This document shows, piece by piece, positions 1 through 7,816 of a DNA stretch of 36,636 nt; positions within the stretch are counted from its first letter, which is position 1, and each line of letters opens with the position of its first letter. The notes beneath the pieces were generated by a model. That model saw nothing but the letters and a program-made list of their open reading frames with translations, searched no databases and was not told where the DNA came from. The position numbers and the translations under genes are program-made. The stretch lies in contig NZ_AZFM01000019.1 in NCBI RefSeq assembly GCF_001434335.1, forward strand, positions 1 through 36,636, in the 5' to 3' direction. The stretch comes from Lactobacillus kalixensis DSM 16043 (GTDB lineage: Bacteria > Bacillota > Bacilli > Lactobacillales > Lactobacillaceae).

Positions 1-65
1 TCCTTAAAATAGACCAACTAAGACTTTGAAGTCTGGTAAAGTAGCTCGTGCCTAATAATCGAAAA

Positions 66-104
66 AAGCCTGTTAGATCTCCGATCTAATAAGCTTATTT
101 TTTT
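66..104 (+). terminator. Possible plus-strand intrinsic terminator
   Basis: A 7-bp perfect stem (TTAGATC/GATCTAA, 73-79 and 83-89) with an outer AAGC/GCTT pairing (66-69 and 93-96) is followed by seven T at 98-104. It would end a plus-strand transcript entering from the left edge. No gene is recognisable in 1-65, although one frame there meets a TAG at 10-12, so a gene could end at the edge. Confidence 0.5.
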
Positions 105-127
105 GTCTAAAAATAAATATGCAAATT

Positions 128-166
128 AAAAAGGCGATGAATTTCAAAAAGTTTCATCGCCTTTTT
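128..166 (-). terminator. Intrinsic terminator (bidirectional form)
   Basis: A 14-bp perfect inverted repeat (128-141 and 153-166; core GGCGATGAA/TTCATCGCC) has T-runs on both strands. It lies 7 nt after the stop of the 101-residue minus-strand gene, so it ends the rsmB-stp-stkP-rsgA-rpe-thiN unit. It could also stop plus-strand transcripts. Confidence 0.85.
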
Positions 167-173
167 CTTATTT

Positions 174-479
174 TTACAATTGAACATTATGATGTTTATC
201 ATCATCTTTAACAAAATCAGCTTCACGCTCGTCAAGTGGAGTATAAGCATATGCGGTAATCATTTGTGTCAACTTAACTGGCAAACCTAAATCTTGGTAA
301 AGAATAGATTGTGAAGCTTCATCAACACTTGCTACTTCTTTATTCTTCTTTTTGTCAAAGATGTGAACTCTATTTTTGTGAAGATATGCCTTCATCTTGT
401 CTTTGGCACGATCAAGACGAGCTTCATAGCGGTCATTATCAACTTCAGCAACGTTTTTTTCGAAATCAATATATTTCAT
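174..479 (-). CDS. Hypothetical protein, 101 aa
   Basis: Small, highly charged soluble protein that I do not recognise. The N-terminal half is rich in Lys/Arg/Asp (residues 1-50) and the C-terminus is acidic then His-containing (DDDKHHN). There is no signal peptide, membrane segment or cysteine pair. The ATG is preceded by a GAAGAAGG ribosome binding site. It is the last gene before the strong terminator at 128-166 and lies 49 nt after thiN, so it is probably co-transcribed with thiN and rpe. Coding is supported by the ribosome binding site, the co-directional setting and the terminator right after the stop; function is unknown. Confidence 0.75.
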   Translation of the reverse strand: MKYIDFEKNVAEVDNDRYEARLDRAKDKMKAYLHKNRVHIFDKKKNKEVASVDEASQSILYQDLGLPVKLTQMITAYAYTPLDEREADFVKDDDKHHNVQL

Positions 480-528
480 TTTAATGCCTTCTTCAATAAT
501 ATTGTTTTTTCTTTTATTGTACTCTCTT

Positions 529-1221
529 TTAATTCATAGCGTGCTCAAATTTATCAATATCTTTAGAAAAAATCACACTGATAAAGCCACTATCAAAGTC
601 TAATTCAAACTCGTCCCTGTCTTGTCTGAATTCATTTGAAGCAAATACACGAGGATAATCTCCTGAATAATTTTCTAGGAAATATTTAGCCTTGGAAATA
701 TTCAAGTTTTGAATTGCAGCTAAAGATGCCACACCAAAATATGGATAATCTTTTTCCTTTGTAATTACATGATGCCCGGGTAAGAAAAAACGAATTAAAT
801 TTTGCTGATCAATCAAAGTTACTTTTTCTGCATACTTTTTGATTTCAGGATTCAAGAACATAAAAAGATTTACCAAGAAATGATCAATTCTACCACCCGT
901 TGCTCCATAAATGGTTAAACTCTTAGCATTGTACCCCGCAAAAACTGACTTAATCATCAATTCAGAATCCGTCCAATCCTTAACTGGATTAGAATAGCGA
1001 ATGTCCTTTACGTTACTTTCAATTTTCGTCAGTTCTTCTTTTTTTAAAGAATCAAAATCGCCAATCGCCAAATCTGGCATAATTCCTAATTCTTCTAGTA
1101 AGTAACTGCCGCGATCCACTCCAATGACTAAATCTCCATTTTTTTTAGCTTCTTTAAAAACGGTTTGAATCTCGTTTGTCCACTCTTCTTTTGGCCCACC
1201 TAAAAGTGCAATTGCCTTCAT
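529..1221 (-). CDS. thiN: Thiamine diphosphokinase
   Basis: Transfers diphosphate from ATP to thiamine, giving thiamine diphosphate, the cofactor for pyruvate oxidase, transketolase and phosphoketolase; cytosolic. At 230 aa it has the usual ThiN length. The GDFDS motif (54-58) is the conserved acidic catalytic/Mg site, VDRG (35-38) lies before it, and GATGGRIDH in the middle is the second family signature. The start overlaps the rpe stop by 4 nt (ATGA), which implies translational coupling. The rsgA-rpe-thiN order is conserved across Bacilli. Confident by motif and context. Confidence 0.95.
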   Translation of the reverse strand: MKAIALLGGPKEEWTNEIQTVFKEAKKNGDLVIGVDRGSYLLEELGIMPDLAIGDFDSLKKEELTKIESNVKDIRYSNPVKDWTDSELMIKSVFAGYNAKSLTIYGATGGRIDHFLVNLFMFLNPEIKKYAEKVTLIDQQNLIRFFLPGHHVITKEKDYPYFGVASLAAIQNLNISKAKYFLENYSGDYPRVFASNEFRQDRDEFELDFDSGFISVIFSKDIDKFEHAMN

Positions 1222-1877
1222 TTCAAAACCTCAGTCAGACGATCAATTTGCGCCTGAATACTATCTTTTCCAAAAATATAGGAGCCAGCAACAAAGATTT
1301 CTGCACCACTATTCGCAGCAATCTGAGCAGTTTGATCATCAATACCACCGTCAACCTCAATTGGAATATTAAAGCCATTCTTATCTAGCAGCGATCTAGC
1401 CTTTTCAATTCGCTCAGATGATTCTGGTAAAAATCCTTGTCCACCAAAACCCGGATGAACCGTCATTAACAACAATTGATTTATTTTTGGAGCGAATTTT
1501 TTAACGACTGAAATTGGTGTCTCAGGGTTTAAAACTAGACCTGCTTTAACACCATTAGAAATTAAGTAATCTATCCAATAATCTAAATCTTCTTCACTCA
1601 TTGCTTCATAATGAAGTTCAATCAAATCGGCACCAGCCTTTACAAATTCTGGCACCAAAGTTTTGGGATTATCACTCATTAAGTGAATTCCTGCATCAAT
1701 CATTGGAAATTCTCGTTTAAAGTCACTAACTAATTGTGGACCATAAGAAAGATTGGGAACAAAATGTCCGTCCATAATATCAATGTGAAATCGGGTAATC
1801 CCCGCATCAACAGCCTTCCCAATTTCTTTTTTCAATTGTAAATTATTCGCATTCAAAATTGATGGTGCAATAATCAT
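1218..1877 (-). CDS. rpe: Ribulose-phosphate 3-epimerase
   Basis: Interconverts D-ribulose 5-phosphate and D-xylulose 5-phosphate in the pentose phosphate/phosphoketolase pathway. TIM-barrel of 219 aa, full length. HIDIMDGHFVPN (31-42) carries the metal-binding His31 and catalytic Asp33; the MTVHPGFGGQ loop and the late VDGGI motif with the second catalytic Asp are both present. It starts 14 nt after rsgA behind a GGGGAGAG ribosome binding site and overlaps thiN by 4 nt. Confidence 0.97.
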   Translation of the reverse strand: MIIAPSILNANNLQLKKEIGKAVDAGITRFHIDIMDGHFVPNLSYGPQLVSDFKREFPMIDAGIHLMSDNPKTLVPEFVKAGADLIELHYEAMSEEDLDYWIDYLISNGVKAGLVLNPETPISVVKKFAPKINQLLLMTVHPGFGGQGFLPESSERIEKARSLLDKNGFNIPIEVDGGIDDQTAQIAANSGAEIFVAGSYIFGKDSIQAQIDRLTEVLK

Positions 1878-1891
1878 TTATTCTCTCCCCT

Positions 1892-2788
1892 CTATTTTAA
1901 ATACTCAGGCATCCTGCCTTCAGAAATCTCCGTTCTCATTGCTAAATAGTCTTCATAGCGACTATTTAAAATTTCCTTTTCCTCAAGTAGCTTCTTAACT
2001 TCGCATCCCGGCTCTTTTAAGTGCTGACATCCTCTAAACTTGCAATATTGACTGGCCTTATTAAATTCAACAAAATAATCTTTCAATTGATTTAACTTAA
2101 TTGGTGTCAAGTCAATCGCTGAAAAACCAGGCGTATCAGCCAAAAATCCACTGCCCAATTTAAACAACTTAACCTGTCGTGTGGTATGTTTCCCACGGTT
2201 TAAAACTTGCGAAATCTCGCCCGTTTCTTGGTTAGCATCTTCTTTTATTTTATTAAGTAAAGTTGATTTACCTGCGCCTGATTGCCCAGCTAGAGTCCAA
2301 ATCTGCCCTTCAGAAATTAGATTAGGTATCTCTTTTCCAAGATCATTTGCGTTATAAAAGACTGAATAACCAATCTTTTCGTAATATCCTAACGATGCCT
2401 TAATCTCATCAAGCTTTGGACTATTGTCTAATAAATCACTTTTTGAAAGATAAATCGTCACTGCAACTTTTTGCCAAGAAAAGAAGGTTAAAAAGCGGTC
2501 CAGAAGCTGGACTGAAAAATCCGGCTGGACCGCTGAAATAACCAGTAAAACATGACTAACATTAGCTACTGCAGGACGGCCAATTCGATTGACACGTGGC
2601 AAAATTTTCACCAGATAAGATGTACCATGATCATCAATTTGAATTTCGACATGATCACCAACAACTGGTTTTTGCTTCTTTTGCCTAAAGACACCTCTAG
2701 CTCTTGTTCTGACCAAACCTTCTTCGGTTTGAACATCGTAAAAACCAGCAATCAATCCAATTACAGTTCCTTCAGCTTGTCTTATCAT
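1892..2788 (-). CDS. rsgA: Ribosome small-subunit GTPase RsgA
   Basis: Circularly permuted GTPase that matures the 30S subunit. At 298 aa it is full length: N-terminal OB-fold (about 1-65), a GTPase domain with G4 first (SKSD, 115-118), then the P-loop GQSGAGKST (168-176) and G3 DTPGF (218-222), and a C-terminal zinc site with Cys249, Cys254, His256 and Cys262. The G4-G1-G3 order is diagnostic. It overlaps stkP by 4 nt (ATGA). The neighbourhood stp-stkP-rsgA is conserved, and in Bacillus subtilis the kinase phosphorylates this GTPase, so regulation by StkP is a reasonable inference. Confidence 0.97.
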   Translation of the reverse strand: MIRQAEGTVIGLIAGFYDVQTEEGLVRTRARGVFRQKKQKPVVGDHVEIQIDDHGTSYLVKILPRVNRIGRPAVANVSHVLLVISAVQPDFSVQLLDRFLTFFSWQKVAVTIYLSKSDLLDNSPKLDEIKASLGYYEKIGYSVFYNANDLGKEIPNLISEGQIWTLAGQSGAGKSTLLNKIKEDANQETGEISQVLNRGKHTTRQVKLFKLGSGFLADTPGFSAIDLTPIKLNQLKDYFVEFNKASQYCKFRGCQHLKEPGCEVKKLLEEKEILNSRYEDYLAMRTEISEGRMPEYLK

Positions 2789-4797
2789 TTAGTTACCTTT
2801 TCATTCAAAATTGTCTTACCATCACGAACAACCCTCAACTGTCCATCCCCATCTTTAAGTGAGAATGGAATTGAAAAGCTCATATCACGCTTAATATACA
2901 AATCACGATATATATTACCTAAAGAGTGGTCATCATCTTTAATATAGATTTGAACGTGGTTACCCTTTTCTTCTTTATCTTGAGTTGTTTGATCAGTGGC
3001 ACCATCATCGTCACTACTATCAGCATTATCTTCATAGTTAACGGTAAAGGTCTTAGTTACATTGGTTTCTTCGGTTTGTTCTTTTTCACCTTTAGAAACG
3101 CTCACCGTGATAGTCGAACCCTTTTCAACACTTGTACCGGCTTCTGGTTGCATTGAAATAATTCTGTCCTTCTTCACAGTATCGGAGTATTCTTGGTTAA
3201 TCTGTAAAGTTAACCCATGCTCTCTTGCATAATCTTGTGCTGCTTCTAAAGTAGAACCTGCCAAATCTCGGAGCTTAATCATATTGCTCTTAGGTTTTGG
3301 TGCTCTACCTTGAGACACAACAAGGGTAATGGTAGTCTGCTTTGGTTTTACTTGAACGCCAGCAGCAATACTTTGAGAAATAATTTGATTCTTTGGAACT
3401 CTAGAAGAATATTGATTCTCTCGAATTACATCAAAGCCCAAATCTTGTAATTTCTTCAAAGCGTCCTCATATTCTTCATTAACCACATCAGGAACCTTCG
3501 TCATCCCGGCACCACTAGAAACAACAATATCAACACGTGAGCCTCTATTCAGGGCGTCACCAGCAGAAGGTTTGGTTTCAATTACCTTTCCAGCGTCAAT
3601 ACTGTCCGAATGCTTCCTAGTAACTGTTCCAACTACCAAACCGGCTTCTTCAATCCTTTGTTTAGCCGAACCTTCTGCCACATTTGTTACGTCAGGAACG
3701 TGAATTTGTTCATTGTTGCTGCGACCATTTAAGGCGAAAATCATAATAAAAACAATCAAGAAGGCAGTAATTCCAATGAAAATATACCACCATTTATGTT
3801 TTTTGAAATTTTGCCAAAAACCAGCTTTTGACGTCTTCTCATCTTTAGGATTTGTTTTTTCTTCCTGAACAGTACTACTTTCCTCTTTAATTTGCGGTTT
3901 AAAGCCAGGCAAGATAATAGTTTCATCATTATTGGCACCGTGGCTAGGCACAAAAATCGGCTCATCTTTGCGACTAAAGTCTAAACTTGTATCAAGATCA
4001 GCTTTCATTTCTTGGGCTGAAGCATAACGATCTCTTGGATCCTTAGCAGTTGCTTTTAAAACAACATTTTCTAAAGCTTGAGGTACAGAAGGACTATTTT
4101 TTCTAATTGAAGGAATTGGCTCTTGTGCATGCTTCAAAGCAACAGCAACAGGAGTATCGCCATTAAATGGGACATGTCCAGTAATTAGTTCATATAGAAT
4201 AATTCCAAGTGAATAAATATCCGATTGCTTAGTAACTAAGCCTCCTCGGGTTTGTTCAGGTGACATGTAGTGAACTGACCCCATAATGGAATTAGTTTGC
4301 GTCACTGAACTCTGATTCAAAGCAACAGCAATTCCAAAATCGGCAATCTTCACATTTCCGCGTTTATCCATCAAAATATTTTGTGGTTTTAAATCGCGGT
4401 GAATCACATTATGTTTATGGGCCAATGCTACAGCACTCAAAATTTGATCCATAATGTGAATTATTTCATGCAAAGATAATGGTGAATTCATACGAATGTA
4501 ATCCTTCAGATCAGGCCCGTCAACGTACTCCATCACCATATAAGGTAAGCCTTGATCATTACCAACATCTAAAACGGAAACAATATTAGGATGGCTCAAT
4601 TCACTGGTCGCAAGGGCTTCTCTTTGAAATCTTGCTTCAGTTTGTGGATCTTTTTTTAAGTCTAAACGTAAGACTTTCACCGCAACTTTGCGTTGTAAAA
4701 TAATATCCTCAGCTAAATAAACATTAGCCATTCCGCCTTCGCCCAAGGTATCGATGATTCGGTATCGCTCGCCTAGCAAATAACCCTTATCGATCAC
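2785..4797 (-). CDS. stkP: PASTA-domain Ser/Thr protein kinase
   Basis: Membrane-anchored eukaryote-type kinase of the PrkC/StkP family that senses peptidoglycan or lipid II and phosphorylates division, envelope and ribosome-assembly proteins. The cytosolic kinase domain (about 12-270) has the Gly-rich loop LGEGGMA (18-24), Lys41, HRDLKPQN (133-140) and DFG (153-155). Then come a charged linker, one membrane segment (about 337-356), three PASTA domains (about 365-428, 431-497, 502-570) and a C-terminal extension (580-670) with an acidic patch and a beta-rich end. The start is GTG and overlaps the phosphatase stop (GTGA), so translation is coupled. Symbol follows the family; prkC or pknB are equally valid. 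Confidence 0.97.
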   Translation of the reverse strand: MIDKGYLLGERYRIIDTLGEGGMANVYLAEDIILQRKVAVKVLRLDLKKDPQTEARFQREALATSELSHPNIVSVLDVGNDQGLPYMVMEYVDGPDLKDYIRMNSPLSLHEIIHIMDQILSAVALAHKHNVIHRDLKPQNILMDKRGNVKIADFGIAVALNQSSVTQTNSIMGSVHYMSPEQTRGGLVTKQSDIYSLGIILYELITGHVPFNGDTPVAVALKHAQEPIPSIRKNSPSVPQALENVVLKATAKDPRDRYASAQEMKADLDTSLDFSRKDEPIFVPSHGANNDETIILPGFKPQIKEESSTVQEEKTNPKDEKTSKAGFWQNFKKHKWWYIFIGITAFLIVFIMIFALNGRSNNEQIHVPDVTNVAEGSAKQRIEEAGLVVGTVTRKHSDSIDAGKVIETKPSAGDALNRGSRVDIVVSSGAGMTKVPDVVNEEYEDALKKLQDLGFDVIRENQYSSRVPKNQIISQSIAAGVQVKPKQTTITLVVSQGRAPKPKSNMIKLRDLAGSTLEAAQDYAREHGLTLQINQEYSDTVKKDRIISMQPEAGTSVEKGSTITVSVSKGEKEQTEETNVTKTFTVNYEDNADSSDDDGATDQTTQDKEEKGNHVQIYIKDDDHSLGNIYRDLYIKRDMSFSIPFSLKDGDGQLRVVRDGKTILNEKVTK

Positions 4798-5543
4798 TTA
4801 CCGTCATCCTCCTTGCTGTAAACTAAGCAAACAGTAATATTATCACCGCCACCTAGTCTATTAGCTTCATTTATTAGCTTATTGCAACGATCTTTCAACG
4901 ACAAATCTCTTGTAGCAAGAATTTGTTGAATTTGTGGATCACTCAAAGAATTGGTTAAACCATCAGTACACAGCAAAATCATATCATTTGGCTTTAAACT
5001 TATTGTAGTGAACTCTGGATCAATTGTGCTAGAAACACCTAAAGCCTGAGTGATAATGTTCTTTTGAGGATGATGCTTTGCTTGTTCTTTAGTAATCTGT
5101 CCCATCTTCACTAAATCATTAACTAACGAATGGTCCTCAGTTAATTGAGTGAATTTACCGTCAATATAGCTATATGCTCTTGAATCACCTAAATGTGCAA
5201 TTAAGGCACTATTTTCAAAGGCAAATGCAAGTACAATTGTTGTTCCCATTCCATTTAAATCTGGAAAACGATCGGCAGTTTTTAAAATCGTTTCATTTTC
5301 TGAGTGCAATTGAACATCAAGCCACTTTTTAGCAAGCTTTTCCTCTGAAAAATCAGTACTAATAAAATTGTGACCTAAATGGCTTACAGCCATAGTTGAA
5401 GCGACATCGCCACCTTGATGGCCACCCATACCATCACAAACAATAGCTAGGGTAATATCACTCTTATTTTTAAAAACTCTTACAAAATCTTGATTGCTTT
5501 TACGTATTCTACCAATACTAGAAGCATATGCTGTTTCAATCAA
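4794..5543 (-). CDS. stp: PP2C-family Ser/Thr phosphatase
   Basis: Mn/Mg-dependent phosphatase that reverses StkP phosphorylation; cytosolic. I place the start at a TTG (5543), giving 249 aa, because the protein then begins at the conserved IETAYASSIGRIR, a GAGG ribosome binding site lies 8 nt upstream, and the rsmB stop is only 4 nt away. An ATG further upstream at 5594 would add 17 residues lying inside rsmB with no family similarity. Motifs: SNQD (16-19), DGMGGH (37-42) with the metal Asp, TDGL and GGGDNITV near the end. The family's usual length is about 245-250 aa. Confidence 0.95.
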   Translation of the reverse strand: MIETAYASSIGRIRKSNQDFVRVFKNKSDITLAIVCDGMGGHQGGDVASTMAVSHLGHNFISTDFSEEKLAKKWLDVQLHSENETILKTADRFPDLNGMGTTIVLAFAFENSALIAHLGDSRAYSYIDGKFTQLTEDHSLVNDLVKMGQITKEQAKHHPQKNIITQALGVSSTIDPEFTTISLKPNDMILLCTDGLTNSLSDPQIQQILATRDLSLKDRCNKLINEANRLGGGDNITVCLVYSKEDDGK

Positions 5544-5547
5544 AAAT

Positions 5548-6867
5548 CTAACCTCGTAACTTAAACTTAGCAATAAAGAAGCCATCGCTACCATAGCTAT
5601 CAGGCAAAATTTTGAGCATCCCTGAATTAGAAGCGATTTTTTTTAACTTAAACGGTACTAATTCAAACTTAGGATGACTTGCCAAAAAGCTCTTAACCAC
5701 ATCTTCATCTTCTTCAGTTGAAATAGTACAAGTTGAATATACTAACCCCCCGTTTTCTTGTAAAAGATGACTCACATGATCTAAAATATCTAATTGTATC
5801 TTTTGTAAGCTCAGCAAATCTTTCTTGCTCTTAGTATAACGAATTTCTGGTTTACGTCTTAATAACCCTAATCCAGAACATGGCGCATCTACCAGTATTT
5901 TAGCAAATTCTTGTCCAGAAAAGTACTGATCTGCCTTTCTAGCATCAACTGCTTTTGCTACTAGTTTATCACTTACACCCATTCTTTTAGCGTTTTGTCT
6001 AACTAAACGTAATTTTTTCTCATGAATGTCTAAGGCAGTAACTTTACCACTTGTTAAATTTTCTGCAATTTGAACGGTTTTACCACCTGGCGCACTGCAG
6101 GCATCTAAAACTTGCTCGTCACCTTTAAAGTCAAATGCATCAACTACTAAACTGGCAGCCTCATCTTGAATAGTTAAATCACCATTTTTAAATAGATCAG
6201 TTTCACTGACTCCGCCTTTACTCAAAATAGCAACTTGACTAGATAAGAGAGATTCTTGTGGGTCAAATCCAAGTTTTCTTAACCCATTTAAAGTTTTCCC
6301 CTTATTTTTAAGACTAGATAAACGAACACTGTTCTTAGCAGTTTCGTTGAAACTTTGTAAGATTTTTTGTGTTCGCTTTTCTCCCCAATGATCAATAAAG
6401 TATTGAACAAGCCAGGTTGGGAAGCTTTCTTTTACACTTAAATATTCAATCTGATCACTTTCATCTGGCAATATTACACCACGTCTGATGAAGGATCGTA
6501 AAATTCCATTCGCAATCTTAAAGCCAGCAGAATGACGCTTGCCAAATTGCTTAGCAAGTTTGTTGGCTTCATCGAGAACTGCGCGGTCAGGGATTTTATC
6601 TAAGAAAATCAATTGATACAAAGACATTAACAAAAGTGGATAGAGATACTTCTCAGTGATTTTTGTCTTAAGAAGACCCTTTAACTGATAATCTAAGAAA
6701 ATTTTATATTGAACAGTTCCGTAAACTAAACGCGTTGCTAAATTCTGATCTGTTTGACTTAAATGACTATTATTTAGGCTATTATTCAAACTGATGTTGG
6801 AATATGAGCCATCTTGCAAAATTCTAATTAATGTTTCTAAGGCTATTGCCCGTGCACTCTTATTCAT
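5548..6867 (-). CDS. rsmB: 16S rRNA m5C967 methyltransferase RsmB
   Basis: S-adenosylmethionine-dependent methyltransferase for cytosine 967 of 16S rRNA. It has an N-terminal NusB-like helical domain (about 1-135) and a Rossmann-fold catalytic domain with the SAM loop DACSAPGGKT, the DAPCSGLG motif IV Cys and the STCT motif VI Cys. I use the ATG at 6867 (439 aa), which has an AGGTGAAG upstream and overlaps fmt by 8 nt. A GTG at 6882 would add five residues and lacks a ribosome binding site. Member of the fmt-rsmB-stp-stkP unit. Confidence 0.94.
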   Translation of the reverse strand: MNKSARAIALETLIRILQDGSYSNISLNNSLNNSHLSQTDQNLATRLVYGTVQYKIFLDYQLKGLLKTKITEKYLYPLLLMSLYQLIFLDKIPDRAVLDEANKLAKQFGKRHSAGFKIANGILRSFIRRGVILPDESDQIEYLSVKESFPTWLVQYFIDHWGEKRTQKILQSFNETAKNSVRLSSLKNKGKTLNGLRKLGFDPQESLLSSQVAILSKGGVSETDLFKNGDLTIQDEAASLVVDAFDFKGDEQVLDACSAPGGKTVQIAENLTSGKVTALDIHEKKLRLVRQNAKRMGVSDKLVAKAVDARKADQYFSGQEFAKILVDAPCSGLGLLRRKPEIRYTKSKKDLLSLQKIQLDILDHVSHLLQENGGLVYSTCTISTEEDEDVVKSFLASHPKFELVPFKLKKIASNSGMLKILPDSYGSDGFFIAKFKLRG

Positions 6868-7804
6868 CGACAATTTCTTCACCTAGCGTAAACTTGCTGC
6901 CTTGACCATTCAAGAAATTCTTCACTGGCATTTTCTTCTTACCAGCTGGTTGAAGCTCAAGTAAATCAAGAACGGAATTATCAGCAAAACTAATTGCAAA
7001 TCTACCCTTATTTGCTACGACACAACCTGGGTTTAAACTAGTAGCTTCATCAGCAACTTTTGCTTTCCAAACCTTCAATCTTTGACCTTCAACCATCATA
7101 TAAGCACCAGGATCTGGGTTAAGAGCGCGAATCAAATTGAATGCTTGCTTAGCAGTCATTTCTTTAGTGATCTTTTCTTGCTCTTTAGAAATATTTGGTG
7201 AAAATACTACTTTATCCTTATCTTGAGGTGTCTTTTGAATAGTGCCATCCGCAATCTTTGGCAAGGTTTCGAGAAGTAAATCACGGCCTAAGTAGGATAA
7301 TTTTTCAAAAAGTTTGCCGGAATTATCATCTTCTTCAATCTTAATTGCCTTTTGAGCATAAATATCACCGGCATCCATTTGCTTAACCATTTCCATAATC
7401 GTGATCCCAGTTTCTTCATCACCATTAAGCAACGAATATTGAATTGGAGCACCACCACGGTATTTAGGTAAAAGTGAACCGTGAACATTTACTGCAGCGA
7501 TCTTAACTGAATTTAAGAACTTAGTTGGCAAGAATTGACCATATGCAGCAGTCACAATAAAGTCAGCGTTCATTTGCATAAGTTCATCTAATTCAGGAGA
7601 ACCAGATAATTTTACTGGTTGATAAACAGGAATATCTAATTCTTCTGCTGCAACTTTAGCTGGGGTTTTAGTAATTTTTTGCTTACGACCAACTTTTTTG
7701 TCAGGTTGTGTAACCACAGCCTTCACATCATAACCTTTTTCAACTAAACCCTTAAGAATTGGAACTGAAAATTCGGGAGTACCCATAAAAATAACTGATT
7801 CCAT
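6860..7804 (-). CDS. fmt: Methionyl-tRNA formyltransferase
   Basis: Formylates initiator Met-tRNA using 10-formyl-tetrahydrofolate. Full length at 314 aa. The N-terminal GTPEFSVPIL, the catalytic region NVHGSLLPKYRGGAPIQ with the SLLPxYRG signature, and the C-terminal OB-like tRNA-binding part are all visible. The start has a canonical AGGAGG ribosome binding site and follows priA by 12 nt; the end overlaps rsmB. The substrate donor comes from the folate pool to which FolD, encoded upstream in this window, contributes. Confidence 0.97.
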   Translation of the reverse strand: MESVIFMGTPEFSVPILKGLVEKGYDVKAVVTQPDKKVGRKQKITKTPAKVAAEELDIPVYQPVKLSGSPELDELMQMNADFIVTAAYGQFLPTKFLNSVKIAAVNVHGSLLPKYRGGAPIQYSLLNGDEETGITIMEMVKQMDAGDIYAQKAIKIEEDDNSGKLFEKLSYLGRDLLLETLPKIADGTIQKTPQDKDKVVFSPNISKEQEKITKEMTAKQAFNLIRALNPDPGAYMMVEGQRLKVWKAKVADEATSLNPGCVVANKGRFAISFADNSVLDLLELQPAGKKKMPVKNFLNGQGSKFTLGEEIVDE

Positions 7805-7816
7805 TAATAATTCCTC

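Noticed and set aside
1..65. Possible end of a structured RNA at the left edge
   Set aside because: I compared it by eye with the 3' ends of RNase P, tmRNA and 6S RNA and saw no match; too little sequence to judge.
2552..3156. Antisense frames across rsgA and stkP
   Set aside because: No ribosome binding sites and no protein families; the opposite strand carries complete conserved genes.
5544..5594. Upstream ATG for the PP2C phosphatase
   Set aside because: It lies inside rsmB, has no family similarity and no ribosome binding site; the TTG at 5543 has GAGG and matches the family N-terminus.
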